A DNA stretch of 17,855 nt, from positions 1-17,855 of the forward strand of contig CAZYTO010000099.1 in the NCBI GenBank assembly GCA_964650405.1, given 5' to 3'. This document shows, one piece after another, positions 7,248-13,955 of the stretch. Made by a program: the position numbers and the translations under genes. Positions within the stretch are counted from its first letter, which is position 1. Each line of letters begins with the position of its first letter. The stretch comes from CAZYTO01 sp964650405. GTDB taxonomy: Bacteria > Acidobacteriota > Thermoanaerobaculia > Gp7-AA8. A model generated the notes under the pieces. The model was not told the DNA's origin. It was given only the letters and a program-made list of their open reading frames with translations, and did no database searches.

Positions 7248-8176
7248 CGGCGGAGGACGCCGACGCACGGGCCGGCCTGCGCGAGGGCTGGACGCGCAAG
7301 CACACCGGGGTGCTGGTGCGCTACGAATGCACGGCGCCGGAGACGCTGGCCTCGATGGCCACGGCGGCCGTCGGAGCGGCCATGCGCGATGCGGCACTGG
7401 CCTGGCGCGACGTGGACCTGATCCTCGACGCCAGCACCTGCCGCTACCAGCCCATCCCGTCGAACGCGGCCTATCTGCAACACACCATCGGCCCCGACGC
7501 GACGGGCATTCCGTGCGTCGACGTACAGAGCACCTGCCTCGGTTTCATCGTGGCCCTGCACATGGCCAACGCGCTCCTGGCCACGGGGATCTACCGCCAC
7601 ATCCTCATCGTCTGCGCGGAACAGGCGCTGCTGGGCGTCGACTGGACCGAACCGGAGAGCGCGTGCCTCATGGGCGACGGCGCGGCGGCGGTGGTGCTGC
7701 GGCGCACGGAGGGGCGCGACGGCTACTTCTACGCGCACCAGACCTACGGCGAGCACCTCGACGCCTGCCAGATCCGCGGCGGCGGGCACATGCTGCCGGT
7801 GACGACGTACACGCCGGAGACCGAGCACACGTTCCGCTTCCACATGGACGGCCCGCAACTGCTGCGCATCGCCGCGAAGCACGTGCCGCCGATGACCGAG
7901 ACGCTGATCGCACAATCCGGACTGGCGGCGCGCGACCTGCACGTCGTGCCGCACCAGGCGGCGCCGAAGGCTCTGACCGTGGTGCGGCGCCTGCTCGGCT
8001 TCAGCGCGGACCGCTTCCACAATCGCGTGGCGGAGATGGGGAACCTCATCGCCGCAAGCATCCCGGCGGTGCTGCACCTCTGCCGCGCGGAACGGCGCAT
8101 CCCGGCCGGGGATCCCGTGCTGCTCATCGGCACCTCGGCCGGCTACTCGCAGGCGGGACTGATCTTCCGGATGTGA
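7190..8176 (+). CDS. 3-oxoacyl-ACP synthase III (FabH/OleA-like) family condensing enzyme
   Basis: 328 residues, the usual length for KAS III. The start ATG leads straight into EIIGSGFHLP, the family's opening strand, followed by GWTRKHTGV. The catalytic triad is visible: Cys116 in DVQSTCLGF, His255 in VVPHQAAPK and Asn285 in EMGNLIAASIP; a glycine-rich GTSAGYSQAG closes the protein. The family makes a C-C bond by decarboxylative or Claisen condensation of an acyl thioester. Position in a cluster with glycosyltransferases and an adenylating enzyme, away from fatty-acid genes, argues for secondary or specialised lipid synthesis rather than housekeeping FabH. It overlaps the preceding gene by 58 bases and is three bases from the next. 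Confidence 0.9.
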   Translation: MQQYFEIIGSGFHLPQRRLTAEDADARAGLREGWTRKHTGVLVRYECTAPETLASMATAAVGAAMRDAALAWRDVDLILDASTCRYQPIPSNAAYLQHTIGPDATGIPCVDVQSTCLGFIVALHMANALLATGIYRHILIVCAEQALLGVDWTEPESACLMGDGAAAVVLRRTEGRDGYFYAHQTYGEHLDACQIRGGGHMLPVTTYTPETEHTFRFHMDGPQLLRIAAKHVPPMTETLIAQSGLAARDLHVVPHQAAPKALTVVRRLLGFSADRFHNRVAEMGNLIAASIPAVLHLCRAERRIPAGDPVLLIGTSAGYSQAGLIFRM

Positions 8177-8179
8177 GCC

Positions 8180-9001
8180 ATGGCTTTCGACCGCGTCTCG
8201 TTTCTCAACGGCGGCGAGTGCTCACAGTTCGGGTACTTCGCCGGGAGCGTGCCGCGCGGCCTGACGCGGTTCCGCTCGGTGTTCCTCGTGCTGGAGCATC
8301 CGCAGCACGGCGTGAGCCTCATCGACACCGGGTACAGCCCGCGCTTCTTCGAGGCCACGCGCCCGTTCCCGCAACGCCTCTATCGCTGGACGCTCCCCGT
8401 GCACCTCGACGCCCGGGAGCACGCCGGCTCGATCCTCGCCTCACGCGGTGTCGGGCCGGTGCGCGAGATCTTCATCTCGCACTTCCACGGTGACCACATC
8501 GCCGGCCTGCAACACTTCCCCGAGGCGGGGTATGTGTACCGGAGCGACGCGCACGCTACGCTGATGGGCAGGAGCCCCCTGAAGCAGACCTGCCACGGAT
8601 TCCTGCACGCTCTACTGCCGGCCGATTTCACGCAGCGCGGCAACGGCGTGGAAGAAGACGCCTTCGCAACCGGCCGCGGTCCGTTCCGCGATCTGCGTGT
8701 CATCGACTACTGGGGTGACGGCGATCTGCTGCTGGTCGATCTCCCCGGCCACGCACCCGGGCACACCGGGTTCGCCGTTCGAACCGCGCGCGAACAGTTC
8801 TTCTACATCGCCGATGCCTGCTGGGACCGCGACGCCATGCTTGCCGGGCGCCGGCTTCCTGCGATCGCACGCCGGCTGCAGGACTCGATCGACGCCTACA
8901 CCGAGACGCAGGAACGGCTGCGGCGCTTCGCCGGCGCGAACACCGACTGGACGATGCTGGCCTGTCACTGCCCGAGGACGCAGAAGTATGTCGAGTCTTA
9001 G
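8180..9001 (+). CDS. MBL-fold metallo-hydrolase
   Basis: 273 residues. The metal-binding set is complete: HFHGDH at 101-106 (His101, His103, Asp105, His106), His191 in LPGHAPGH, Asp212 in YIADACW and a final His263 in LACHCP, matching the two-metal hydrolase pattern. It starts three bases after the KAS III stop. Substrate is unknown; the thioesterase, lactonase or phosphodiesterase activities known in this superfamily would all fit a lipid pathway. The last 22 codons (from 8936), including the His263 ligand, form the first part of a 175-bp tandem repeat, and the TAG stop at 8999-9001 is two bases before a palindromic element. A tail of this gene is therefore present in at least two further copies downstream. 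Confidence 0.9.
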   Translation: MAFDRVSFLNGGECSQFGYFAGSVPRGLTRFRSVFLVLEHPQHGVSLIDTGYSPRFFEATRPFPQRLYRWTLPVHLDAREHAGSILASRGVGPVREIFISHFHGDHIAGLQHFPEAGYVYRSDAHATLMGRSPLKQTCHGFLHALLPADFTQRGNGVEEDAFATGRGPFRDLRVIDYWGDGDLLLVDLPGHAPGHTGFAVRTAREQFFYIADACWDRDAMLAGRRLPAIARRLQDSIDAYTETQERLRRFAGANTDWTMLACHCPRTQKYVES

Positions 9002-9003
9002 AG

Positions 9004-9089
9004 TTTATCCCGAGCGCAGCGAGGGATCTGGCCAGCATCTGCTACCCCTCGAATCTGCTGACCAGATCCCTCGCTGCGCTCGGGATAAA
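9004..9089. repeat. Palindromic intergenic element, copy A
   Basis: 28-base arms (9004-9031 and 9062-9089) are perfectly inverted; the left arm begins TTTATCCCGAGCG and ends GGGATCTGG. A 30-base loop separates them. It has no coding capacity and begins two bases after the MBL stop codon. Length and structure fit a REP- or MITE-like dispersed element; whether it is dispersed elsewhere in the genome cannot be seen here. Confidence 0.85.
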
Positions 9090-9110
9090 TTACGCATCGA
9101 CATCGCCGTC

Positions 9111-9177
9111 GCGAACACCGACTGGACCGTGCTGGCGTGCCACTGCCCGAGGACGCAGGCGTATGTCGACTCCTAGA
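9111..9177 (+). pseudogene. Duplicated C-terminal tail of the MBL gene, variant copy
   Basis: In the MBL frame this encodes a tail beginning ANTDWTVLACHCP, then TQAYVDS and a stop (the TAG at 9174-9176), against TM, KYVES in the intact gene. Five of the eight base differences are at third codon positions and the amino-acid changes are mostly conservative (Met/Val, Glu/Asp); Lys/Ala is the exception. The metal-ligand His codon is kept. It has no start codon or upstream part, so it is not a gene by itself. Confidence 0.75.
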
Positions 9178-9178
9178 A

Positions 9179-9264
9179 TTTATCCCGAGCGCAGCGAGGG
9201 ATCTGGCCGGCATCTGCTACCCCTCGAATCTGCTGACCAGATCCCTCGCGGCGCTCGGGATAAA
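9179..9264. repeat. Palindromic intergenic element, copy B
   Basis: Arms are 9179-9206 and 9237-9264 with one mismatch (CTCGCGG for CTCGCTG in the right arm). The loop differs from copy A by one base (ccggcatct for ccagcatct). It lies exactly 175 bases after copy A. Confidence 0.85.
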
Positions 9265-9285
9265 TTACGCATCGACTTCGTCGGC

Positions 9286-9336
9286 GCGAACACCGACTGG
9301 ACGATGCTGGCCTGTCACTGCCCGAGGACGCAGAAG
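9286..9336 (+). pseudogene. Duplicated MBL tail, third copy, broken by the assembly gap
   Basis: This is base-for-base the same as 8936-8986 of the intact gene up to the first N. The matching end (tatgtcgag and the TAG) resumes directly after the gap at 9437. The upstream sequence (cgcatcgacttcgtcg) matches the start of the GT gene rather than the MBL gene. Confidence 0.7.
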
Positions 9337-9436
9337 NNNNNNNNNNNNNNNNNNNNNNNNNNNNNNNNNNNNNNNNNNNNNNNNNNNNNNNNNNNNNNNN
9401 NNNNNNNNNNNNNNNNNNNNNNNNNNNNNNNNNNNN
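9337..9436. other. Scaffold gap of exactly 100 N
   Basis: One hundred N is the customary placeholder for a gap of unknown size. The sequence on both sides is contiguous in copy 1 of the array (8986 and 8987), so the gap sits inside a repeat unit and may contain no base, or any number of whole 175-bp units. Confidence 0.95.
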
Positions 9437-9453
9437 TATGTCGAGTCTTAGAG

Positions 9454-9539
9454 TTTATCCCGAGCGCAGCGAGGGATCTGGTCCGCGGATTCCAGTGTTG
9501 GGAGATGCTGGCCAGATCCCTCGCTGCGCTCGGGGTAAA
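9454..9539. repeat. Palindromic intergenic element, copy C, loop in opposite orientation
   Basis: Arms are 9454-9481 and 9512-9539 with one mismatch (GGGGTAAA for GGGATAAA). The interior differs from copies A and B when read directly, but a 34-base interior segment matches the reverse complement of copy A's at 27 of 34 positions, including the terminal agatgctggcc. The same family is thus present with its loop inverted. It ends at the base before the GT start codon and supplies the GGGG that could serve as its Shine-Dalgarno. Confidence 0.8.
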
Positions 9540-10796
9540 TTGCTCATCGACTTCGTCGCGCCGCCGTTCGCGGGGCATCTCTTTCCTGCGCTCGACCTGG
9601 CTTCGCAACTGCACCGGCGCGGCATCGCGTCGATCCGCGTGATCAGTACGTCCGATACCGCGGGGACGATTCGCGCCTGCGGACTCACACCGGTCGAGCT
9701 GCTGCCGGGGCGGGAGCGGGAGGTATGGGCCATCGCGAATACGACGGCGCGGGCCGGGCTGCATCCGTTGCGGATGTACAACCAGTTCCGCGCGAACATG
9801 GCGCTGATGGGAGACGTGGCGGCGCAGCTACGCCGGCTGTGGTCGAAGGAACGGCCGGACGTGGTCATCGCCGACTTCACGGTGCCGGTGGCGGGAGCCG
9901 TGGCCGTGGAGCTGGGCATTCCGTGGTGGACGGGGCTGGTGAGCATCTGCGCGCTCGAGACGGGCACGGGGACTCCGTCCTACCTCGGCGGGTGGCTGCC
10001 TCGCAACGATCTCCTCGGACGGGCCCGCGACGCGATCGGGCGGAACGTCATCCACCTCTTCAAGCTCGGCGTCGCGGCCACGTTCCGCCGGCAACTGGCG
10101 GCACTGGGGTTTCCGCGCGTCTATCGCAGTGACGGCACCGAGGCGGCGTACTCGCCTCAATGCATCCTCGGCGCGGGCATGCGCGAATTCGAGCTCGACC
10201 GCGACGACTGGCCGCGGGCCCTGCGCTTCATCGGGCCGCTCACCGGCACGCCGCCGTTCGCCCACACGCCACCCGCGTTTTCCGATGACAGGCCGGCCAT
10301 CCTCGTCACGCTCGGCACGCACCTCCCATGGGCGCGCGAGCGCGCGATGGCGCTGATGGAGGAGGTGGCCCGACAGATGCCCGAGTGCGTCTTCCACTTC
10401 GCCATGGGACAGCCGGGCTCGACGTTCCAGCAGTCGCGCGGCAATATTCACTTCCACGGCTTCTTTCCCTACGACGACTACCTCCCGCGCTACGCGGCGT
10501 CGATCAACCACGCCGGCACCGGCATCGTCTATAGCTGCATCAAGGCAGGCATCCCGCAACTGGTGTGGCCGCACGACTACGACCAGCACGATCACGCCGC
10601 CCGGGTCGTGTCGCGCGGCATCGGGCTGCGCCTGCGGCCCTCGCGCGACGCGATCGTGCGCGACCTGCGGCGGCTGCTTGTTGATGAGTCGATCCGCGCC
10701 CGGGTGCAGCAGTTTCGCGAGGCGGCAGGGAAGTACGATCCGGCGGGGTGGGTGGTGGAGGCGCTGGGGGCGGGCAGCGCTGAGGAGTCACCGTGA
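9540..10796 (+). CDS. UGT/MGT-like GT-B glycosyltransferase
   Basis: 418 residues from a TTG start. TTG 9540 is chosen because LIDFVAPPFAGHLFP is the family's N-terminal strand and begins there; GGGG at 9531-9534 is a possible RBS. The longer open frame upstream runs through the palindromic repeat and is not credible. GT-B features: His13 in FAGHLFP at the position of the UGT catalytic base, a VIADF Rossmann strand, and the C-terminal donor signature NHAGTGIVYSCIKAGIP then WPHDYDQHDHA, which matches the UGT/MGT sugar-donor loop. The family glycosylates lipids and natural products with nucleotide-activated sugars. It is the second glycosyltransferase in the cluster. It is separated from the MBL gene by the 175-bp array, and its start codon lies directly against a repeat element. 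Confidence 0.88.
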   Translation: MLIDFVAPPFAGHLFPALDLASQLHRRGIASIRVISTSDTAGTIRACGLTPVELLPGREREVWAIANTTARAGLHPLRMYNQFRANMALMGDVAAQLRRLWSKERPDVVIADFTVPVAGAVAVELGIPWWTGLVSICALETGTGTPSYLGGWLPRNDLLGRARDAIGRNVIHLFKLGVAATFRRQLAALGFPRVYRSDGTEAAYSPQCILGAGMREFELDRDDWPRALRFIGPLTGTPPFAHTPPAFSDDRPAILVTLGTHLPWARERAMALMEEVARQMPECVFHFAMGQPGSTFQQSRGNIHFHGFFPYDDYLPRYAASINHAGTGIVYSCIKAGIPQLVWPHDYDQHDHAARVVSRGIGLRLRPSRDAIVRDLRRLLVDESIRARVQQFREAAGKYDPAGWVVEALGAGSAEESP

Positions 10797-11106
10797 GCGC
10801 GGGGGTTCGGAGATCGTCTTCCAAGTGGTGGTGGTCTCGCTCAGAGAACCCCTCACCCCGGCTCTTCCGCGCTGAAGGTTTGGGAGCTGATTCAGTTCAT
10901 GCTGGATTGCGCGCTCCAGAGCCGACCCTCTCCCGCGGGGAGAGGGTGGGGCCGGCGCTCCTCGACGTGTGGCGTCCTTGCCTCCTGTCGGACCACCCAC
11001 CCCATCTTCAAAGCAGCGGGTCGCCGTGGAGCGTTGGAATGAGCGATCAACGCTGCCATCGACGCCACATCCTACTTGTGCCTTCCGCATCTGGCGGCGC
11101 GACGAA
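10797..11106. other. 310-bp non-coding gap inside the cluster
   Basis: No convincing gene on either strand. It carries a strong palindrome at 10925-10947 flanked by cccctcacccc (from about 10852) and gagggtgggg. Elsewhere in the cluster genes touch or overlap, so this stretch looks inserted. No clear promoter is seen ahead of the ligase at 11107. Confidence 0.6.
10925..10947. repeat. Perfect 10-bp hairpin
   Basis: ACCCTCTCCC (10925-10934) and GGGAGAGGGT (10938-10947) pair perfectly across a GCG loop. It has the look of a dispersed intergenic palindrome. There is no T-run on either side, so it is not an intrinsic terminator, though it could stall polymerase or protect a 3' end. Confidence 0.65.
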
Positions 11107-12405
11107 ATGAGGCTCCTTCCGTTCCTCAGCAGCTATCTCGGTGCCCGCTGGCGGTTCCGTCATCTGCGCGGTGCGGCGCTCGAGCGCTTCCAGAGCGAGC
11201 GCGCGCAGGCCATCGCGGAGCACGCGAAGAAGCACTCCCCCTTCTACCGCGAGAACCTCGCCGGCACCCGCGGCTGGAGCACGGCTCCCGTCATCGACAA
11301 GGCCGCGATGATGGCCAATTTCGACACGTTCAACACGCGCGGCGTACGTCTGGCCGAGGCGATGGAAATCGCGCTGCGGGCGGAGAGCGACCGCGACTTC
11401 AGGCCGGCGATCGACGGGATGACGGTCGGCCTGTCCTCCGGGACGTCAGGTCACCGCGGGCTGTTCCTCGTCGACCGGGAAGAGCAACTGCGCTGGGCGG
11501 GAACGATCCTGGCGCGGGCGCTGCCTCGGCCGCGCCGCGGGCTGCGCCTGGCCTTCTTCCTCCGCTCGAACAGCAACCTCTACACGACGCTCGGCCGCTG
11601 GGTAGCGTTCCGCTACTTCGACCTGATGCTTCCCATCAGCGACGCGGTCCGGCAACTGAACGACTTCCGGCCGCACATCGTGGTCGGTCCTCCGTCGCTG
11701 CTCGGCCTGCTGGCGGATTCCGACGAGCTTCAGATCCGGCCGGAGCGGCTCATCTCCGTCGCGGAAGTGCTCGAGCCCCAGGATGAGGCGCGGCTGCGGG
11801 AGCGTTTCGGCGTCGATGTCCATCAGGTCTATCAATGCACCGAGGGGCTGCTGGGGGTCAGTTGCGAACGGGGAGGGCTGCACATCCAGGAGGACCTCGT
11901 GGCCCTGCAATTCGAGCCGGTTGGCGACGGACGGGTCGTCCCGATCGTCACGGACCTCTGGCGGCGCACACAGCCGATCCTGCGCTACCGCCTCAACGAC
12001 ATCCTCACGCTCGCCGAAGGTGCGTGTGCGTGCGGCTCGGCCTTCCGCGTCATCGAACGGATTGAGGGGCGCTGCGACGACATCTGCTACTTCCTGCTGC
12101 AGGGAGACGCGGGCGGGATGCGGGCGGTCTTCCCCGATGCGCTGCGGCGGATGGTGCTGCTCAGCGACGACCGCATCGAGGATTACCAGATCGTGCAGGA
12201 GCAGCCCGGTGCGCTGCACATCCGGCTGGAGGTGCGGAGCGGCTTCGAGGAAGTCGCCGCGCGGCTGAGGGCCGTGATCGCCGACGACCTGTCCCGTTAC
12301 GGCTGCGAACCCTCCATGGTGAAGATCGAACAGGGCCTCATGCCGTTCAAGACAGGCGAGAAACGCCGCCGCGTGCGGCGCGCCGGTATCATGTCTCCAT
12401 CATGA
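11107..12405 (+). CDS. Adenylate-forming enzyme, PaaK / coenzyme F390 synthetase-related
   Basis: 432 residues from ATG 11107; earlier in-frame starts run into non-coding sequence, and MRLLPFLSSYLGARWR with HSPFYREN is the usual family opening. ANL-superfamily motifs: the phosphate loop LSSGTSGHRG (110-115 core), CTEG (244-247), the adenosine/ribose motif YRLND (294-298) and GRCDD (321-325), then a C-terminal GEKRRRV segment supplying a candidate catalytic Lys. A short CACG follows YRLND, as in PaaK-type ligases, which sometimes carry Cys here. It would activate a carboxylate as acyl-AMP and pass it to CoA, an amine or a hydroxyl; the substrate is unknown. Its stop overlaps the next gene's start by four bases. 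Confidence 0.88.
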   Translation: MRLLPFLSSYLGARWRFRHLRGAALERFQSERAQAIAEHAKKHSPFYRENLAGTRGWSTAPVIDKAAMMANFDTFNTRGVRLAEAMEIALRAESDRDFRPAIDGMTVGLSSGTSGHRGLFLVDREEQLRWAGTILARALPRPRRGLRLAFFLRSNSNLYTTLGRWVAFRYFDLMLPISDAVRQLNDFRPHIVVGPPSLLGLLADSDELQIRPERLISVAEVLEPQDEARLRERFGVDVHQVYQCTEGLLGVSCERGGLHIQEDLVALQFEPVGDGRVVPIVTDLWRRTQPILRYRLNDILTLAEGACACGSAFRVIERIEGRCDDICYFLLQGDAGGMRAVFPDALRRMVLLSDDRIEDYQIVQEQPGALHIRLEVRSGFEEVAARLRAVIADDLSRYGCEPSMVKIEQGLMPFKTGEKRRRVRRAGIMSPS

Positions 12406-13955
12406 TGCCCCGCACCGCACGCTTGTGGGGACCGGTCCTCATCATTGCGGTCCTCTCCGTCATCATCGCGCTCATCGCCGAGGTGGTCGTACGGTACTCG
12501 GAGACGACCACGGACCGCATCACCCGCGCGGCTGAAATGGGCAACCTGGATGACGCCGAGGACCTGCTGTGGCAGGCCCTGAAAACGAAGCCCGGAGACG
12601 TGCAGCTCTGGATGCATTTCATCGACCTCCACACGGGGCTGGTGGACGACGGCGAAACGTCGCCGATCAGCGACGTCGCCATCCGGCAGCGGCTGGCGCA
12701 GCTTCCGAAGGGCCCGCCGGCAACGCTGGCCGGTTACTGGTACGAGTACAAGACGGCGAAAGCCGCGCCGGGCGCGCCCATCGTCGCGCTTGCGGACGCC
12801 GCGACGCCTGCGCGGTATGCGAACTACCTCCTCGGACGCGTGGCCATGGACGACGAGGAGCACCAATGGGCGACGGCGGCGCGGCGATTCGAGCGGGAAG
12901 GCCTGTCATTCCCGAAAGAGGGCGACCGCTATCTGCGCCGGGCCATCCTGTTGTGGGTGGACCATGACGCCTGGGACGAGATCGGCAAGCGCATGCGCGA
13001 TCCGCACTACAGCAAGGTGGAGGACGCCTCGCTCCACCTGGAGGTGGCCATCCACCAGCGCGACTGGCCTGGCATCCTGCTGTGGCTGTGGCCGGCCGGC
13101 TACGTCCACGTCGCCTTCTGGCCGCTGGCCCTGGCGCTGCTGTCGGCCGGGCTCTGGCTGGTCATCACCACGCGCCTCGGCCGCATCGTGGACCGGATCG
13201 AAGGGCGGGCCCTGCTCTACGCCTCGGCCTTCGTGCTGGGCATCCTCAGCGTCTACCCCACGCTGCTGCTCTCGGTGATCGAGGAGTCGGTCTTCAAGTT
13301 CAAAGTCGTCGAACAGTCGGTGCCCGACGCGATCTACTTCGTCGTGGGCGTCGGCCTGCGCGAGGAGCTGTCGAAGCTGCTGCTCTTCCTTCCGCTGCTG
13401 CCGATCCTGCTGAAGCGGGGATCGCGGATCGAAGCGATGACGTGCGGCGCGCTGGTCGGCCTCGGCTTCGCGGCCGAGGAGAACATCGGTTACTTCCAGC
13501 ACTTCGCGGCATCGGCGGCCATCTCGCGCTTTCTCACCGCCAACTTCCTGCACATGTCGCTGACGGCCCTGGTGGCGCTCTCGGTCTTCGACGCCGCCCG
13601 CGGCCGCTCCACGCCCCGCGACCGCGTCGACGTCATCTTCCCGCTGGTCGTCTGCATCCACGGCGGCTACGACTTCTTCCTCTCCGACCCCACCTTTTCG
13701 CGCTACTCGCTGGTCTCGATGTTCATGCTCATCTTCGTAGCTCACCAGTTCCTGCGGCAGTTGATCATCGCCTCGTCGAGGATGGAGGAAGAGGGCGTGT
13801 TGCGCCTCTTCGTGGCGTCGCTGGCCTTGATCACCGGCGCCTCCTACATCTACGCCACGACCCTGGTGGGACCCTGGATGGCCCTCCGCGTCATCGCCGT
13901 CGGCGGGATCGGCGTGGCCTTCGTGGTGTACATGTTCGTGCGGGAACTGACCTAG
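12402..13955 (+). CDS. PrsW-family intramembrane protease-like protein with N-terminal helical repeat region
   Basis: 517 residues. It starts with a transmembrane helix (about 10-30), then a soluble helical region (about 38-225) with TPR-like character (GNLDDAEDLLWQALKTKPGD). The C-terminal half has seven to eight hydrophobic helices bearing the PrsW motifs: EELSK (321-325), FAAEEN (356-361), His384 and HGGYDF (420-425). PrsW proteins are membrane proteases that cut anti-sigma factors or other membrane substrates; the paired Glu and the His/Asp motifs are all present. Length exceeds plain PrsW (about 220 residues) because of the N-terminal addition. ATGA coupling to the ligase suggests a role in the same pathway, perhaps regulation or envelope delivery. 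The TAG is followed directly by the stop of a convergent minus-strand frame. Confidence 0.85.
   Translation: MMPRTARLWGPVLIIAVLSVIIALIAEVVVRYSETTTDRITRAAEMGNLDDAEDLLWQALKTKPGDVQLWMHFIDLHTGLVDDGETSPISDVAIRQRLAQLPKGPPATLAGYWYEYKTAKAAPGAPIVALADAATPARYANYLLGRVAMDDEEHQWATAARRFEREGLSFPKEGDRYLRRAILLWVDHDAWDEIGKRMRDPHYSKVEDASLHLEVAIHQRDWPGILLWLWPAGYVHVAFWPLALALLSAGLWLVITTRLGRIVDRIEGRALLYASAFVLGILSVYPTLLLSVIEESVFKFKVVEQSVPDAIYFVVGVGLREELSKLLLFLPLLPILLKRGSRIEAMTCGALVGLGFAAEENIGYFQHFAASAAISRFLTANFLHMSLTALVALSVFDAARGRSTPRDRVDVIFPLVVCIHGGYDFFLSDPTFSRYSLVSMFMLIFVAHQFLRQLIIASSRMEEEGVLRLFVASLALITGASYIYATTLVGPWMALRVIAVGGIGVAFVVYMFVRELT

Larger units (their letters stand above)
8936..9539 (+). repeat. 175-bp tandem array joining the MBL gene tail, a palindromic element and the GT gene head
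   Basis: Units begin at 8936, 9111 and 9286 (gcgaacaccg in each), an exact 175-base period. Each contains the last codons of the MBL gene (ANTDW through a TAG stop), an 86-bp palindromic element and a stretch like the first codons of the downstream GT gene (atcgactt/catcg). Unit 3 is cut by 100 N at 9337-9436 and resumes at the homologous base. Subtracting the 100 N puts its palindrome exactly 350 bases from that of unit 1. The right-hand junction back to gcgaac occurs at a TTCGNCG microhomology shared by the MBL and GT genes. The true copy number is unknown. Confidence 0.88.

Noticed and set aside
7190..8176. Housekeeping fabH
   Set aside because: The catalytic triad fits, but no fatty-acid gene is nearby and the setting is a specialised cluster; assigning the symbol would be unsafe.
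9438..9539. N-terminal extension of the GT-B gene from an upstream ATG
   Set aside because: The extension is a translation of the MBL tail in another frame and the palindromic element (PERSEGSG-type peptides typical of read-through repeats); GT homology begins at 9540.
8936..9539. CRISPR array
   Set aside because: The repeated unit is 175 bases with no spacers, contains coding sequence of a neighbouring gene, and no cas gene is present.
8936..9539. Transposon or integron cassette array
   Set aside because: No transposase, integrase or att-like core is visible, and the repeat junctions are at a short microhomology rather than a fixed site.
10925..10947. Intrinsic terminator after the GT-B gene
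   Set aside because: The stem is good but neither strand has a T-run after it.
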